Assembly: GCA_016713325.1 (NCBI GenBank)
Contig: JADJPJ010000011.1
Location: 265,983-329,982, forward strand
DNA from: Candidatus Flexifilum affinis
GTDB lineage: Bacteria > Chloroflexota > Anaerolineae > Aggregatilineales > Phototrophicaceae
Reading direction: 5' to 3'
Length of the DNA: 64,000 nucleotides
Below the pieces are notes generated by a model. That model worked only from the letters and a program-made list of their open reading frames with translations, had not been told where the DNA came from and did not search any database. Positions 63,614 to 64,000 of the stretch are shown here, in pieces (positions within the stretch are counted from its first letter, which is position 1; the number at the start of each line of letters is the position of its first letter). Both the position numbers and the translations under genes were made by a program.

Positions 63614-64000
63614 GTGCCGTTTCCTCCAGAAGTTGATGCCAAGATCCGCCGGCGCCTTCAGCAGATCCAGGCACGCGCCGCCTTCGCACACAACGATAGC
63701 GCAGTTTTCGTCGAGGTCAGGACACAGCTCTTCACATTGATGCATCTCATATCCCCCAGTAGCGAGCACTTTGCCCGACTGCGCGAAGAAATCAATCTAT
63801 GCGCACCCACTGCCAGCAATCACCTAATCGGCTATGTTGCCGCGATCAAGCGGGACTACGAATTGGGAATGTTTGATCCCTCCGCAATCGAGGTTGCAGT
63901 TATCACTGACTATATGGCTCAGGCAGAGCGCCTGCTTGGGGAAGGTAAGCCCGGAAAGTACGATCACATTCCTGCTGCTGTACTCGCCGGCGCCATCCTG
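63614..64000 (+). CDS. Hypothetical protein, possibly HEPN-like, truncated by window edge
   Basis: A frame of 129 codons starts at the GTG at 63614, has AGGAGG 7 nt upstream, and is open at the window end. It is helical: RRRLQQIQARAAFAHNDSAVFVEVRTQL and FARLREEINLCAP, then DYMAQAERLLGEGKPGKYDHIPAAVLAGAIL at the edge. The last segment, a helix with long-spaced hydrophobics and the words AAVLAGAIL, resembles the start of HEPN-type domains in small unnamed defence or stress proteins. That is inference from pattern memory only. It is coupled to the gene at 63137. Confidence 0.55.
   Translation, partial: MPFPPEVDAKIRRRLQQIQARAAFAHNDSAVFVEVRTQLFTLMHLISPSSEHFARLREEINLCAPTASNHLIGYVAAIKRDYELGMFDPSAIEVAVITDYMAQAERLLGEGKPGKYDHIPAAVLAGAIL

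Overview
The window reads as chromosomal DNA of a GC-rich bacterium, most likely a member of the Chloroflexota (Anaerolineae-like). This is an inference. It rests on several exported proteins with long Thr/Pro/Glu linkers and bacterial SH3-like domains, on a T-box leader in front of pheS, on a metal permease with a C-terminal winged-helix domain, and on the general gene style. No rRNA, tRNA, CRISPR array, phage module or insertion sequence was recognised. Genes are densely packed and mostly intact. Three of them carry an apparent single frameshift: the Uma2-family gene near 1440, an FtsX-type permease near 9825, and an S9 peptidase near 36600.

Layout. 1-6.7 kb: three paralogous exported or membrane-anchored glycoside-hydrolase-like proteins on the minus strand, interrupted by a frameshifted Uma2 gene and a nucleotidyltransferase. 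6.8-10.5 kb: a PadR regulator with a doubled operator, followed by a MacB/LolD-type ABC exporter. 10.6-12.2 kb: enoyl-CoA hydratase and a methyltransferase, translationally coupled. 12.2-20.5 kb: exported proteins, namely two alpha/beta-hydrolase-like proteins that lack the nucleophile serine, an M64 peptidase with a dockerin, an unknown secreted protein, and a lipoprotein with a huge repeat. 20.6-25.7 kb: a phenylalanyl-tRNA synthetase operon (pheS, an ASKHA-fold protein, pheT) under a T-box riboswitch. 25.7-29.8 kb: a polyamine-type ABC importer. 30.0-37.8 kb: a peptide ABC importer (SBP, two permeases, two ATPases) with an S9 peptidase and a YdeI-type protein. 37.8-39.8 kb: a TetR regulator coupled to a glycosyltransferase.

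39.8-44.3 kb: a Mn/Zn/Fe-type ABC importer with two permeases behind a DtxR/MntR-like operator, then a divergent Ca2+-type P-ATPase (44.4-47.3 kb). 47.5-52.5 kb: secreted proteins of unknown function, an SRPBCC protein and an ABC-F ATPase. 52.7-62.6 kb: a TetR-headed fatty-acid beta-oxidation region comprising an SDR, two acyl-CoA dehydrogenases, a FadN-type hydroxyacyl-CoA dehydrogenase/enoyl-CoA hydratase fusion and a thiolase, with a DinB protein and two paralogous cupins interleaved. From about 62.63 kb the base composition falls, three 20-bp tandem repeats appear, and two unrecognised, tightly coupled genes run off the end. This looks like the edge of an accessory region.

The main working units are uptake (polyamine, peptide and metal importers), export and drug response (PadR-ABC, ABC-F), fatty-acid degradation under a TetR, and amino-acid-sensing control of PheRS. 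The most unusual points are the ASKHA protein embedded between pheS and pheT, the triple Cys-pair repeat inside a metal permease, and the repeat-bordered gene pair at the right end.
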